The notes beneath the pieces are model-generated. The model was not told where the DNA came from. It worked only from the letters and a program-made list of their open reading frames with translations, and did not search any database. A stretch of 64,000 bases of DNA from Neoceratodus forsteri (taxonomy: Eukaryota > Chordata > Ceratodontiformes > Ceratodontidae). Both the position numbers and the translations under genes were made by a program. The DNA lies in the NCBI GenBank assembly GCA_016271365.2, contig CM028136.1:465866001-465930000 (forward strand), given 5' to 3'. Positions 1 to 11,075 of this stretch are shown piece by piece; position 1 is the stretch's first letter; every line of letters begins with the position of its first letter.

Positions 1-256
1 ACACCTCGACGGGTATGAAGATGGGCATCTCCACTGGAGCCAGAGTCGACTGCAAGTGAATTACTACGGGTGTGCTTTGAGAGCGGGACACCAATGGAGT
101 CAACAGGCCGGAACCCATCAACAGCGCAGCAGTGATCATCAGTGGCCACCCTAAGAGTTGCTGAAATACTTGTACTTTAGACACGTTAGCCAGCACCATC
201 TGAGAGACATCAATGCCCTGCAACGGGGTCAGAGCAGCTGTTGTCAATTTTAGTAG
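1..256 (-). other. Unidentified open frame behind a good splice acceptor
   Basis: On the minus strand a pyrimidine-rich tract ends in an AG at 258..257. From 256 to the window edge one frame stays open for 85 codons (it starts LLKLTTAAL and includes FQQLLGWPLMITAALLMG). I do not recognise the product. It is not the expected next PTBP2 exon. The LLG-containing stretch weakly recalls the reverse transcriptase thumb region of DIRS elements, so this may be a retroelement remnant rather than an exon. Confidence 0.25.
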
Positions 257-611
257 CTGGAAGAAGGCATAAAGGATAGGAGACAGCCAATGAAGGGAGG
301 GAGAGAGGAAAACCAGAATTTAAAAATAAAGGAAACAAAGTGATGAGTGAAAGAAAGGGAGTTTGAGACACAAATGGCAGAAAGAATGGAACAGAGGATC
401 TAACCTGGCTAGGCGGGATTTGGGAGCAGCCACAAAGACCACCCCTGCACAGTCAAGATCATTTCTACAACAATTTTGCTATAAAACAGGGTAGGAGACA
501 ATCTTTATAATGGTTAAGGGCTCCAAGCTTAGGCCGCAGCTTCTTCCGAATGGCACTGATATGTATGCAGAATTCAAGATTCTAATTAAGCCATACACCA
601 TGATAGGGAGG
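257..611. other. No gene seen (intron-like, purine-rich)
   Basis: I see no coding frame or recognisable repeat here. It is a purine-rich stretch running up to the left terminus of DIRS A1. Confidence 0.5.
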
Positions 612-800
612 GAAGAAAAAATTACTCACCTTAGTAATGTTGTTTCTTCTAATGGAGTCTTGCTATATTATAGACATTAGCAGTTTGATCCAGCTCTAGA
701 ACTGCGCCGGAGTGAAATGGTTAAAACCATTCCAAAATAGAATTTTGGCACGAGAGCAGCTCTATCTGTGTCATTTCAAACTTGAACTGTCAGATCTTTA
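612..800. repeat. A1 left inverted terminal repeat
   Basis: The segment from about 640 to 800 (gcaagac box, gatccagctctagaactg, ctctatctgtgtcatttcaaa) is the inverted counterpart of 6040..6214. The outermost 30 or so bases differ between the two ends, as usual for DIRS elements. Confidence 0.85.
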
Positions 801-1095
801 CGAGCCAAACTCACTAAGGTCTGTGGAAGCTGTAACCTACACTAGCCAAATGGCTACCTAAATAATAACAACCATTGATGGTCCCAACACCCAAGACTCA
901 AGTCAGGGGACCAGAAATACTAACACCATTCTAATAATATGAAAATGGAACATAAGTATAATAAAACACACACACACTACACATACATACACCCCCAAAG
1001 TCCCAAAAGGGACAAAATGCTAACAGGACATAAGTAGTACCCACACTAAGTTGCCCTTTTACACCAAGTAGAGGTTCTGAGAGGGGCAGGTTGAG

Positions 1096-1186
1096 GGTCT
1101 ATAATATAGCAAGACTCCATTAGAAGAAACAACATTACTAAGGTGAGTAATTTTTCTTCAAACAACATGAAGTCTTGCTATATTAT
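1096..1186. repeat. A1 internal complementary region (ICR)
   Basis: The first half is the reverse complement of the left terminus (from gcaagactccattag through ggtgagtaatttttcttc). The second half is the reverse complement of the right terminus (ttcaaacaacatgaagtc). In the DIRS model this region templates joining of the two ends into a circle. Confidence 0.9.
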
Positions 1187-1192
1187 AGACGA

Positions 1193-2165
1193 TTAACAGA
1201 CCACAGCAGTACCTCCATGGAGGAGGCAGAACCTACTTAGGAATAGGCTCTGAAGAACAGCTGTGCCAAACCGAGCATCTCTCCTGGCCTGACATCCAGG
1301 AGTAATGCTTGGTAAAAGTGTGCACCGCTTTTCCAAGCAGCCTGGCAAATCTCTAATAAAGGGAGGACTTTGGCAGCAGCTAGAGACGAAGCCTGTACCC
1401 CTGGTAGAATGAGCCCTCAAACCTGGGGCTCTGCCCACTTCTGATAACAAAATTGCTGATACAGAGACAATCCACCTGGCTATTGATCTTTAGTGGCAGG
1501 TTTGTCTTCCCAACTTCACCATAGGTAAGGAAAAGTTGGAGGATTCAAACCTGTGACCTTTGGTACCAGGTCTATATAATAACTAAGAGCTCTCTTAACA
1601 TCCAGGATGTGCAACCTCCTTCACCCCAAGAGGAGTGATCGTGAAAAATACTGAAGGGAGATAGATTGATTAACATGGAAATCTGAAACCACCTTAGGTA
1701 AAAACTTCCTATTAGTCCTAAGGACTACCTTATCCCTGTGGAAAGGAATAAGTCAGTCTCCACTGGCCAGAGCACTAATTCACTTATCGTCTGGCAGCAG
1801 TAGTAGCCACTAGAAAACAGTTTTCCAAGTTAGGTACTTAAGCTCCAGAAGACAGAGGTTCAAAGGGGTTGCATTAACTGGGCAACGAAACATTAAGGTC
1901 CCAAGCAGGGGCCGGTTCTAAAGTGAGGATTAGAATGGAGTAATCCCTTAAAAAAACTTGAAAACACAGGATGAGAGGAAAGAGGGATGACTTCCTGCTG
2001 ACACAAAAGCAGACACAGCTGCCAAATGAACTCTCAGGGTAGCTGGTCTGAGACCCAAGGAATTAAGATGTACCATGTAATCTAACAAAATGGGCAATTC
2101 AGCAGATTCTGGGAAATATTTTTCCCAGCACCAAATGGAAAACTTTTCCATTTAGAACTATAAGT
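1193..2165 (-). pseudogene. A1 tyrosine recombinase, broken
   Basis: The N-terminal part (1948..2151) reads KFSIWCWEKYFPESAELP and RVHLAAVSAFVSAG, typical of the DIRS YR SAM-like domain. The C-terminal part (1193..1450) carries the HxxR box as RAHSTRG. Downstream residues around the expected catalytic tyrosine (TKHYSLD-like) fall in another frame. Known role: this recombinase integrates the circular DNA of the element without a target duplication. This copy is inactivated by frameshifts. Confidence 0.85.
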
Positions 2166-2169
2166 AGTC

Positions 2170-3990
2170 TTAGTGGAAGGCTTTCTGGAAGCCTTAGATC
2201 TCAAGAACACCCTGAGAGGTGTAAATCAGCAACTCTAACTCCTCAAGAGCCAGGCCTTGAGGTTGAGGATTGAGGTCGGATACCAAACCCTTCCCTGGGC
2301 ACAAGTCAACAGATTGTGATTCCTGGGAGGCACAGGGAAGATGGACTGTCAGAGACAGAAGGAGTGGGTACCAGGGCTGCCTGGCCCAATCCGGGGCAAT
2401 CAGAATCACCCTGCAAGGCTGAGATCTGATTTTGACTAGTACTTGAATAGGAGAGGAAAGGGGAAAGCATGAGGAACTTCCCTCCCAAGCCAGAAGAAGG
2501 GCATCCAGGAACTGAGCCCAGCACTGGAGGCCTGCAACAGAACAGAGGAAGTTTGTGATTGTCTGGGGCTGCAAAAGATCTATCTGAGGATGCCCCACCT
2601 GGCAAAAACTATCCCTAGCACTTGAGGATCCAGGGACCATTCGGTGATGGCCTGGGAAATCCTGAGAGCATCCGCTAGGACATTGTCCTTCCCTGGAAGA
2701 TGAACTGCTATGAGGGAAGTGCTCAGGAATAGGCCAGAGACCACAACTTCATTGCCTCGGTGCGCAAGGTCAAGACCAGTGCCCCTGTTTGTTGATGTAC
2801 CACATTGTTGTGGTGTTGTCTGTTCTGACTTGTATCACCTTGTCGTGGACAGATGCAGAAAAGCTTGAAGAGCTAAAAGACAGCTCTGAGTTCCAGCAAA
2901 TTGATGTGGAGCAGAGATTCCTCGGGGACAAACTCCTGAGTGGAAAGGTCGCCCATGTGGGCTCCCAACCCAGAAGGGAAGCATCTGTAGTGAGAGTCAA
3001 GACGTGAGAAGGGAAATGAAGGGGACCCCGCTCTTAAATTGCTCTGATCCTTCCACCACTGGAGAGCTAGGATCAAGGTTGAGTCACTGGGACCAACTTG
3101 GAAAGGGGTCTCTCTCTGAGACCAAAAGGTTCTCAAGTGAAACTGAATGTCTCTCATCTGAAATCTGGCTCCGCACAACAGCTGTGGATGCAGCCATGTG
3201 CCCCAGGAGCTGCAGAAAGTGTCTTGCTGGTCGAGAGACCTGCAGAGTGAAGGAAGAGGCCAGAGCCACTAAATTCTTTTCTGGGGAAGAAAGGCTCCAG
3301 CTAGCTTGTGTCCAATTCTGCCCCTATAAAGGTGAGTACCTGGACTGGTTCCAGAACAGACTTTGGTAGGTTTAGCAGAAAACCCAGGAGGTGAGAGCTG
3401 CTGGGTGACCTGCAGGTGAGATTTACCTGTTCTGGGGACTGGCCTACAATGAGCCAGTCGTCCTAGATAGGGAAAAACAGCAATCCTCTGCCTCCTTAAG
3501 TGGGCCACTGCCACTGCTAGACACTTTGTGAATACCCTTAGAGCAGAGGTAAGGCCGAAGGGCATTGCTATGAACTGGTAATGACCTGAGGGCAGTTCGA
3601 ATCTGAGGTACTTTGCATGGGATCTTCTGATTAGGACATGGAAATAGGCATCCTTGAGGTCCAGGGAGGCTAGCCAGTCCCTGGCCTTAGGGAAGGTAAA
3701 ATCATTGCCAGAGTTACCATTTTGAACTTTGGTTTCAAAAGATGCTTGTTCAGATATCTGAGATCTAAAATGGGCGCCATTCTCCTGTCTTTTTCGGGTA
3801 AGGAAGTATCTGGAATACAGACCCTGCCCTGATGCAGGGAGGAACCCTTCTACTGCTCTGAGAGCTAACAGGGATGAGACCTCTGTTTCCAGAGCGAGGG
3901 TCTCTGAAGCACTTGCAGGTAGAAAAAGTCTGCTTCTCAACTTGGGAAACTTTTGAAGCTGAGAACCAGACCCCTGGCTTACTATTTCCA
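2170..3990 (-). pseudogene. A1 reverse transcriptase / RNase H, broken
   Basis: RT signatures are visible at 3269..3940: LASLDLKDAYFHVLIRR, then MPFGLTSALRVFTKCLAVAV. The catalytic box has decayed to FPYLG followed by a shifted frame. The RNase H part (2770..3000) shows LTTDASLLGW and VRTDNTTTMWYINKQG. The C-terminal linker (2194..2640) has the CRPPVLGS / YPLLLSL region found at the same place in A2 and A3. Several frameshifts make this a pseudogene. Confidence 0.88.
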
Positions 3991-4009
3991 GAACCCACTT
4001 TGTCTGAGG

Positions 4010-5667
4010 TTAAAGAAGCCCAATTCTGACTGAAGTAAGCCAGCCTGCCCCCACTGGTACAGAGATCGGCCCTGGGCACCCCATCAGGGTGCCTGTTGCA
4101 GGAGCTTTAGGCTGGGGTGGGAGCAGGTCTGCCCACCCGTCTGCCCCTGCCTTCTGAAGAAGCCCCTCTGAGCATAGGCAGAGGAGGCCTGAGTCTGGTA
4201 GAGGCCTGTGAAAAGGCCTACCCCTACCCCTTGGGGGCATGCCTTTGAGGAGTGGCTTGCCGCTCCTTAGCCTGGGCACCTTGTAAGTAGTCCCATATTC
4301 ATCCATCTTCTTCATGTAATTCTCTGTCTGCTCTCCAAACAGAAATTTCCCACCACAGGAAAATCCATAGCCTTAGTCTGGGTATCCTGTGACAAACTAG
4401 TACACCTGAGCCAGGCCAACCTACGAAAAGCTACAGATGTGGCCATGACCCTAGAGGAAACATCATTAACATCCACAGCAGCATGAAACTGAACCTTAGA
4501 GGCTTCAATGCCATCAGCAGCCACCTGTTCTAGTTCACTAGCCAGCTGGCCATGGGCCTGCTTGGCCAACTGCATAACAGTATCCCATCTAGATTTCTGA
4601 TACCTAGCTACATAAGCCATATCATTTGCTTGCCTGAGTCCCAGAGAGCTGCCATATACTGTTTTTTTGCCATGGCATCAATCTTCCTGGAATCCTTGTC
4701 AGGAGGATGTGAGCCAAGGAATATTAGCTTTATCACAGGCAGCAGCCTGAACTACTCCAACATGACTGCATTGCTGAGAAAGAAATTCTGTATCAGGGCC
4801 TGACAATGTATACCTTCTGTCCATCTTTTATCTACAGGAGGCACAGAATTAGGAGCTTTTAACATTTTAATTGTTTGTTTCCTAAAAGACTTATGTAAAG
4901 GAATAGACAATCTCCTAGACTCTGGAATATCCATCATTTCTACAAAATCAGGCTCCTCTTGCTCATCCACAGCCTCTTCTAAAGGAAGCTGGAGGGTTTC
5001 AGCAACTTTTTTATAAAACATAAAATGAGACTCAGACAGCATAGGGGGAGATTCTAAAGGTCTGTCTGGGGAGATGTCCGGTTCAATGGGCACACCCAGA
5101 CCTTCCCAGCCACATTCATACTGTTCATATCCTCCTCCTCCCTCCTCTGGTTCATAAAATTCTCAATATCATAATCCTGAACCACTGGGACCGGACGAAC
5201 CCGACCTTTTACCAGATAGTGGTGGTTCGGACGGACCTGAGACAGTGACTGGACAATTTGTATGGCTTTTGTATCTCTGCAGCAGTTGGAGAAGGAATTT
5301 TGGACTCCAGACCTGCTGATTTTCTTGTTTTCTTTACTGGAATTGGTTTCTCAGAACCAGCTTTTCTTTTGCCCGAGGAAGTCTGGCCCTGGTCAGAGGG
5401 CACTCCCTCTGGTTCGGTTGGCACCGAACCGGGCTGGCCATCCGGGTCAGCGGACTTTTTGGCCTCTCGTTCCCTGAGCCTGCTCAATCTTTTTTCCAGG
5501 GTGGCTGCAGGGAAATTCTTACATACCTGGCAGTCTGACTGGAGGTGGTCAAACCCCAGACAATAAACACATGTGGTGTGTGGGTCAGCCTTGGCAAAGA
5601 CTTCCCCACAAACATCACAGTGTTGAAACCCAGTGGGCCCGGTTTTTCTTTTGGGTTTCTCAGACAT
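4010..5667 (-). pseudogene. A1 Gag-like protein, broken
   Basis: The likely start codon is at 5667 (MSEKPKRKTGPTG), matched by equivalent starts in A2 and A3. A zinc knuckle of the form C-X2-C-X4-H-X4-C is visible (CVYCLGFDHLQSDC). An acidic, glutamate-rich middle region follows, then a helical core (YMAASLGLRQAN-like in sister copies) and an RG/RP-rich C-terminus near 4200. In this family it presumably packages element RNA. Several frameshifts are present. Confidence 0.82.
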
Positions 5668-5734
5668 AATGCCAGCCCTAACCAAAACTTGCCCTTTAGC
5701 GGCGAGTATGAGCAAGAACACCCTTATCGGTTCT

Positions 5735-6030
5735 AACGTGTGCAGGTATTAAAAACCTAATAAACCGCTTTTTAGAACCGATAAGAACCGGAACCGCAGA
5801 CTCTAAAATAGTAACTTTTAGTTTTAAATGAGTTTTAACCCACTGATCGGTTCAAAACCGAACCGATAACTTACAAGTTCCACACAGACAAAACCTTCAT
5901 TTACTTACAGTTTACACAGATAGAGCTTGAACCGAACGGTTTTGCGGTTAAAATAAAACTATTCTCGGTTAAATCCAACCGAGAAAACACTTTTTAAACC
6001 GAGAAATGAACCGAGCAGGAGAAGTCTCCG
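5735..6030 (-). promoter_or_regulatory. A1 leader with repeated AACCG/CGGTT motifs
   Basis: Between the gag start and the right ITR lie at least a dozen short AACCG or CGGTT boxes (for example gaaccgataagaaccgg, gaaccgaacggtt, ctcggtt) in about 300 bases. The same dense array is present in A2 and A3. Position at the 5' end of the element suggests a regulatory or RNA-packaging role; that is inference. Confidence 0.55.
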
Positions 6031-6039
6031 GAGCGACTG

Positions 6040-6214
6040 TTCACTGAGGCGGAGTAAAGAATCTGACAGTTCAAGTTTGAAATGACACAGATAGAGCTGC
6101 TCTCGTGCCAAAATTCTATTTTGGAACGGTTTTAACCATTGCACTCCGGGACAGTTCTAGAGCTGGATCAAACTGCTAATGTCTATAATATAGCAAGACT
6201 TCATGTTGTTTGAA
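6040..6214. repeat. A1 right inverted terminal repeat
   Basis: Inverted match to 640..800 (tgacacagatagagctgctctc, ctagagctggatcaaactgc), ending with the terminus tcatgttgtttgaa, whose complement forms half of the ICR. Confidence 0.85.
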
Positions 6215-6224
6215 CATTATCTTA

Positions 6225-6700
6225 TGTGGAGCTAATAAGTGGTGAAAGTGAGGTAGGAGGGAAACCTAGCCAATTTTTGTGTATTACCAAAGGACATGGA
6301 AACTGTCTTTTTAGCATTAAGTTCACACTTGTTTGTGGAGAACCACCGCTGAACATTATAAAAATCCTGCTGAAGCAGAGGTTTAGGCTCACACACAGAG
6401 TGTCATGTAGCACAGAGGACTGTGTCATCCACATACATGTGCAGGCTGGCACTGACACAGACAGAAATGAGTGGAAAAATGGGACCTGTCGGACACCAGT
6501 CTGGATGATTTTTTTTGGGGGGACAGGACCCTGGACCGACTATTAATGGTCAAGGTGACAGGAACAGAATCAGTTCACTGTTGGAGCAGAATGGCGTAAA
6601 AGCATCAATTTGTCCAACTAGGGAGTGTGGTCAAGACCTCTGTGCAAAGGAAAAACTTTGTATTCCTTCTATAGTCACACCACTGTACTAAGAGAAAAGG
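6225..6700 (-). pseudogene. Old LINE reverse transcriptase remnant
   Basis: Minus-strand reading near 6225..6440 gives a Y-V-D-D box (LHMYVDDTVLCAT), then LLQQDFYNVQRWFSTNKC and ELNAKKTVSMSFGNT. This is the catalytic block and following helix of a non-LTR reverse transcriptase. Upstream the pattern TGVRQVPFF resembles a decayed GVPQGS box. Frames shift repeatedly. It differs from the CR1-like LINEs elsewhere here (FADDTKI). The clade could be L2- or Jockey-like; I cannot decide. Confidence 0.65.
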
Positions 6701-6849
6701 AGAGATTGAGGAAAGCAGACATAGGAATTGCCCAGACACTCTCATACAGAAGGGAAAACATGATACAGGCCTTTGAAAAAGTGCCAAACCACTTTCTCCT
6801 GGGTCAATGTCTGCATATCAGCCAACACCTGGCATGCTGAGATGGCAGC

Positions 6850-7745
6850 CAAGTGCAGCTTACAGGATGTGGATCATAACCCCCACTGAGACAGGGACCA
6901 ATGGTAGGAGAGGATGCATGTCATGGAGCAGGTGAGGGTGTCTGCCTCCTGCCACCAGAAATGCCTTTGCCAGTCTGAAACTTTCAGCATCAAATTCCTC
7001 TTGTCCCTGTGGGCCTTGAGAACCACCATGCACACCAAGGGAATGGGAGGAAAGGCATGCAGATGGCCCAGAGTCCAGGGCCGGGAACAGAACAGCCTTT
7101 GTTTTTCTGTTCTGCATTGACGCAAACCAATGCAGAGGTGTGCCTCCTCACTGGGCAAACAGTTGTGAAATCACATCCTGGTGCAAGGACTATTCTTCAA
7201 CATCTCTTCCCACCTGGCTGATAGCGTCTGCCACTTGGTTATCCTCCCAGCGACATGGACTTCAAGCAGGTTCCACCTGGAGACTCCGTACCAGGGACCA
7301 GTTTCAGAAAGTCTCCTGACATGGGAAAAGGACAGCATCCTTACACGTTTGTTCATGTAGAGCACACTGGTCGTGCGGTCAGTGTTGACCTGCAAAACTC
7401 GACCCCTGCTCAGTGGAGCAAACTCCATTAAAGAAAAGAGCACTGCCCAAATGTGTAGATGAACCTCACTCGACAACTAGAACCCATGAGCTCTGTGGTT
7501 CTGCAAATGAGCACCCAACCCCACTACTGACAGATTTACTGTCAATGTAAGGGACTGCTCTGCTCAGACAAAAAGGATGCCCTCATACAGGTCTGGGGGA
7601 AGCCAGCTACACTCAATGGCATCCTGCAGCAGCTGTGCCACCCGAATAAGCTGGTACAAGACATCATGATATTGGGACCACTGGGGCCTAAGTTCTCACT
7701 AAAAGGAGTGCATATGCCAGAGGGCCCAATGGCCATAGCTTTCGT
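6850..7745 (-). pseudogene. Old DIRS RT/RNase H remnant
   Basis: Minus-strand frames show, in gene order, RPQWSQYHDVLYQLIRVAQ, LTLTVNLSVVGLGAHL, LHIWAVLFSLMEFAPL, VLQVNTDRTTSVLYMNKR, then LHAFPPIPLVCMVVLKA. These match the RNase H and linker region of DIRS polyproteins (compare DNTTTMWYINKQG in A3). Frames are heavily broken and no terminal repeats are visible, so it is older than the other DIRS copies here. Confidence 0.72.
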
Positions 7746-8387
7746 AGATACTACGAACCCAGAAGTATCAAATGAGAAAAAAAAAATTTGCAGAATCTGA
7801 AAAAAACGTGGCACAGAAAGATTGCAGACATTTAACACCTGCTATAGACTATGGTTTTATTATTACTCTATACAACGTTGAAGGACAACTAAATAATTTT
7901 GGACAGTGTTTTTTTTTTCCATAAAACAAATTGATCTCACGGTGCTGTACAATTAACTTGGGAGGGTCTGGATCACAAGCACTAAAAAAAGGATTTGGTC
8001 ATTTATTTCTGCATCTTACGAAGCCAGGTTCAAAGAAGAAAACAGTGCCCGACATTGTATGCATTTAACGTAAGTGGAGCAAGAGTGCTCCATGTCTAAT
8101 ACTAGTGTACTTTTGCAGTGCTTGCAGTTGCCTCCACCCCCCCTTGTGGAGTTCATCATACTTACTGTTACTTAACTTGTGTATTAATCCTAGACAGGGT
8201 GTGCTTTCTCACTTGGATAATGTAATCACATATGACCTCGGGTGCCACTTTGCAGTCATATTGTGGTGGGGCAAGGCAACCCTGGTTTGTTTATATCTTT
8301 TCAAATGTGTTGCAATATTACTTCGACGATTCTAATGTAAGTAATTAAATTTGCCAAAATATCCCCATTTTCTCTACAGCACCCCAA
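7746..8387. other. No gene seen (intron-like)
   Basis: AT-rich sequence with poly(A) and poly(T) runs and no coding frame that I can support. It ends exactly where the terminus of DIRS C1 begins. Confidence 0.55.
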
Positions 8388-8620
8388 GATATGAAAATTA
8401 CGTACCTACCGTAATTCTTGATCTTCTTGGACGAGTCTCCACCACTCATTCACACTATTGGGATCTGCGCCGGAGGCACTAGAACCCATCGAGAGCAAAC
8501 TTTTTGCTGAAGGGTCGGCGCCAGAGATGCGCCACGAGCCTCCTAGCTCGCGGTAACGACTATCCGCGCCGACCTCCAACCGCCTTCAGTACCTTTTTTA
8601 CCAAGTAGGTGCAGCGAATT
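8388..8620. repeat. C1 left inverted terminal repeat
   Basis: Contains caccactcattcacactattgg, gccggaggcactaga and gcgccgacctcca, all found inverted in 17830..18060. Confidence 0.82.
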
Positions 8621-8804
8621 CAACCTAGAAGGGTAGCTCAACCTAAAATCCGGACATAAGATAGTCCGGCGCCCGTGTAAGAAGGGTCAACAAAGAAGTC
8701 TTCACAGCCTAAAGATTTGAGGGAGTGAAGACCAACAAGAAAGGTGAGCTCAGGGGATGGAGGCTGGACGTGTGAATGACTGGTGGAAACTCGTCCAAGA
8801 AGAT

Positions 8805-8885
8805 AAAGAATTACGGTAGGTACGTAATTTTCATATCTTCCTGGACATAAGTCTCCACCACTCATTCACACTATTGGGAGAGTAC
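8805..8885. repeat. C1 internal complementary region
   Basis: Reads aattacggtaggtacgtaat (complement of the left terminus) joined to cataagtctccaccactcat (complement of the right terminus). Confidence 0.88.
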
Positions 8886-8937
8886 CGAGCTAATAATCCC
8901 CCGAGAGGGTGGCAGGAGAAACCAAGAGCTCAAGTTT

Positions 8938-10110
8938 CTAGGACAGAAGCCCACTGAGGATGGCTCTGCCAAAGGAAGAATGTCGTCTGGCGTGGACATC
9001 TAGTGCATAATGTTTAACGAAAGTATGCACTGAGCTCCAGGTGGCCGCATTGCAGATGTCTGCAATGGGCACGTTGCGGATTTCCGCTAGGGATGCCACG
9101 ACCGCTCTAGTAGAGTGAGCGTATACTCTACCCTCCAACTTAACCTGCGCCATGGAATAGCAGTGGTGAAGGCACGCCACTAGCCATGATGAGATACATC
9201 TGATAGCGACAGGTTGACCCAGCCGGGTCTCACTGAAGGAAACGAATAGTTGCTGAGCTTTAGAAAAACCTTGGTTCTATCTAGACAGAAACGTAAGGCC
9301 CTCTTAACATCCAAAGAATGAAGAGAACGTTCCCCTTCATTTTGGAAGTCCACAAAATAAGAGGGAAGGACCAAAGGTGGGTTTAGATGAAATTCTGACA
9401 CAACCTTAGGAAGAAATTTAGGATGAGTACGAAGGACTACTTTGTCCTTATGGAACACAGTATACAGAGGGTCTGTGACCAAGGCATGTATCTCAGAGAC
9501 CCTATGGGCTGAGGTAATAGCCACTAGGAAGGCAGTCTTCCAGGTGAGAAATTTTAGCTCACAGGTAGCGAGAGGTTCGAAAGGTTTCCGAGTGAGCATG
9601 TCTAGCACAAGATTAATGCCCCAGGCTGCAACTGGACGTCTTGTAGGAGGTCTGGTATGCAGAATCCCCTTAAGAAATCTCTTAACCATAGGTAACTGAG
9701 CCAGAGTTAAGGAAAAACCGGGCTCATGATATGCTGAAATGGCACTAAGATGAACTTTGACTGTAGAGTACTGCAGACCTGAATTTGAGAGGTCCAACAG
9801 GTACTCCAAAACCTTATCTGGTGGACAGGAAAAGGGATGCAGAGAGGACTTTGCACACCAGAGCGAAAAACGCTTCCACTTGGCTATGTAAGTTTTCCGA
9901 GTGGCTGGCTTCCGTGCAGCCAGAAGAATATCTGAAACTCTTCGAGAGACATTGAACCGGTTTACTTCGACCTCTTCAGGAGCCAAGCATGAAGGTGAAG
10001 TGATCTCAGGTTGGGATGCACCACCGGTCCCGGAGTCAAAAGGTTCATCTGCATGGGAAGTGGTCTCGGAGGAACTGCCAACATATTGTTGAGTAGTGTC
10101 CTCCTGGGAT
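8938..10110 (-). pseudogene. C1 tyrosine recombinase, one main frameshift
   Basis: Well preserved. The N-terminal domain reads AARKPATRKTYIAKWKRF and VKVHLSAISAYHEPG. The catalytic domain has FLVAITSAHRVSEIHAL (first arginine box). The C-terminal part in another frame (8938..9180) has VYAHSTRAVVASLAE (HxxR box) and VHTFVKHYALDV with the likely nucleophilic tyrosine. The frame changes near 9180..9260, separating the two halves of the active site. Confidence 0.88.
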
Positions 10111-10705
10111 TCGAACTTGAGGAGTACCCTCTGAATTAGAGGAAGAGGCGGAAAGGCAGAAAGAAGGCGTTTTGTCCACAGCAGCCTGAACGCATCCTGA
10201 CAGAAAATGCCAGGCCCTGGATTACTGGAGCAGAAGAGAGGCAGTTTTTCGTTGAGTGGGGATGCAAAAAGGTCCAGGTCTGGAGTTCCCCACTCTTCGA
10301 ATAGTGACTGAACATGGTTGAGTCGAGAGACCACTCGTGAGGGTCTGTCTCTGTTCTGCTGAGACGGTCTGCCAGTTCGTTCTGAATACCTGGTAGGCAG
10401 ACCGCTTGAATTAGAGCCTCGTGCTCCAAGCACCATTCCCATACCCTCATTGCTTCCCTGCATATGGGGTAAGAATGAGCACCGCCCAGCTTGTTGATGT
10501 AATACATCACTGCTTTGTTGTCCATTTGAAGGAGAATGTTCTTGTGACACAGAATGTCCTTCAAAGCTCGGACCGCATAAAGGATGGCTCTCATTTCTAG
10601 GACGTTTATGTGGAGCTGGGACTCGACTTGAGTCCACGCACCTTGAGTGTGGAGAGCCTGACAGTGAGCTCCCCACCCCATTAGGGATGCGTCCGTGGTA
10701 ATGGA
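10111..10705 (-). pseudogene. C1 RNase H part, cut by D1
   Basis: The frame at 10136..10681 shows MGWGAHCQALHTQ, LHINVLEMRAILYAVRAL, LLQMDNKAVMYYINKLGG and LPGIQNELADRLSR. These are the catalytic strand and helix order of DIRS RNase H. The sequence starts at ITTDASLMGWGAH directly next to the D1 left end, so D1 sits between the RT and RNase H segments. Confidence 0.85.
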
Positions 10706-10875
10706 GATCTTCCCTTGTCAATCTTCACCATTCATTACTGCTTGGGTTAAGCCGGGCGCTTTCCCTTCGGAGTTTTTTTTTTTTTTTTTGAGTTGGCTCA
10801 GGCGCCCCGAGGACGACGTCAGACAAGGCCGCGTGCGCGAGGGCGGCCGTTAGTGCCGAGACTCCCTCCCATATT
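10706..10875. repeat. D1 left inverted terminal repeat
   Basis: Contains accattcattactgcttggg, a poly(T) run of 17, then gagttggctcaggcgcc. The inverted counterpart is 14556..14745. Confidence 0.82.
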
Positions 10876-11075
10876 TCAGTTCTGTTTCCTCCTGGCCACG
10901 AGGCTGCACCTGCTGCACGGTAGCATATAGTGTTTTCGGTTTCTTCAAGACTCTCGTTTTTCTCAGAAGGTTTTCACGACTCACTCCTTGCCGTACACGG
11001 TAAGACCATTCCTTTGTTTTCTATTCTCCGAGTGCTTGAGTGCTTTATTCCATTTTTCCTTGTTTAGTTCGCATC

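Larger units (their letters stand above)
612..6214 (-). mobile_element. DIRS retrotransposon, family A copy 1 (A1)
   Basis: This is a complete-length DIRS-type element of about 5.6 kb, coded on the minus strand. The left end begins gaagaaaaaattactcacc and the right end finishes tcatgttgtttgaa. An internal complementary region near 1096..1186 fuses the complements of both ends, which is diagnostic of DIRS elements that pass through a circular DNA intermediate. Coding order on the minus strand is gag, RT/RNase H, YR. All three genes carry frameshifts or stops, so the copy is dead. No target site duplication is expected for this class and none was seen. The stretch 801..1095 between the ITR and the ICR is non-coding. 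Confidence 0.92.

Noticed and set aside
960..995. acac/catac simple repeat
   Set aside because: Short microsatellite inside the A1 non-coding part; no further meaning.
3004..3369. Plus-strand frame of 121 codons
   Set aside because: It is antisense to the A1 RT/RNase H gene, whose motifs are clear on minus.
8370..8400. Splice-acceptor-like ttttctctacag before C1
   Set aside because: On the strand opposite to PTBP2 and immediately followed by the DIRS terminus; no exon follows.
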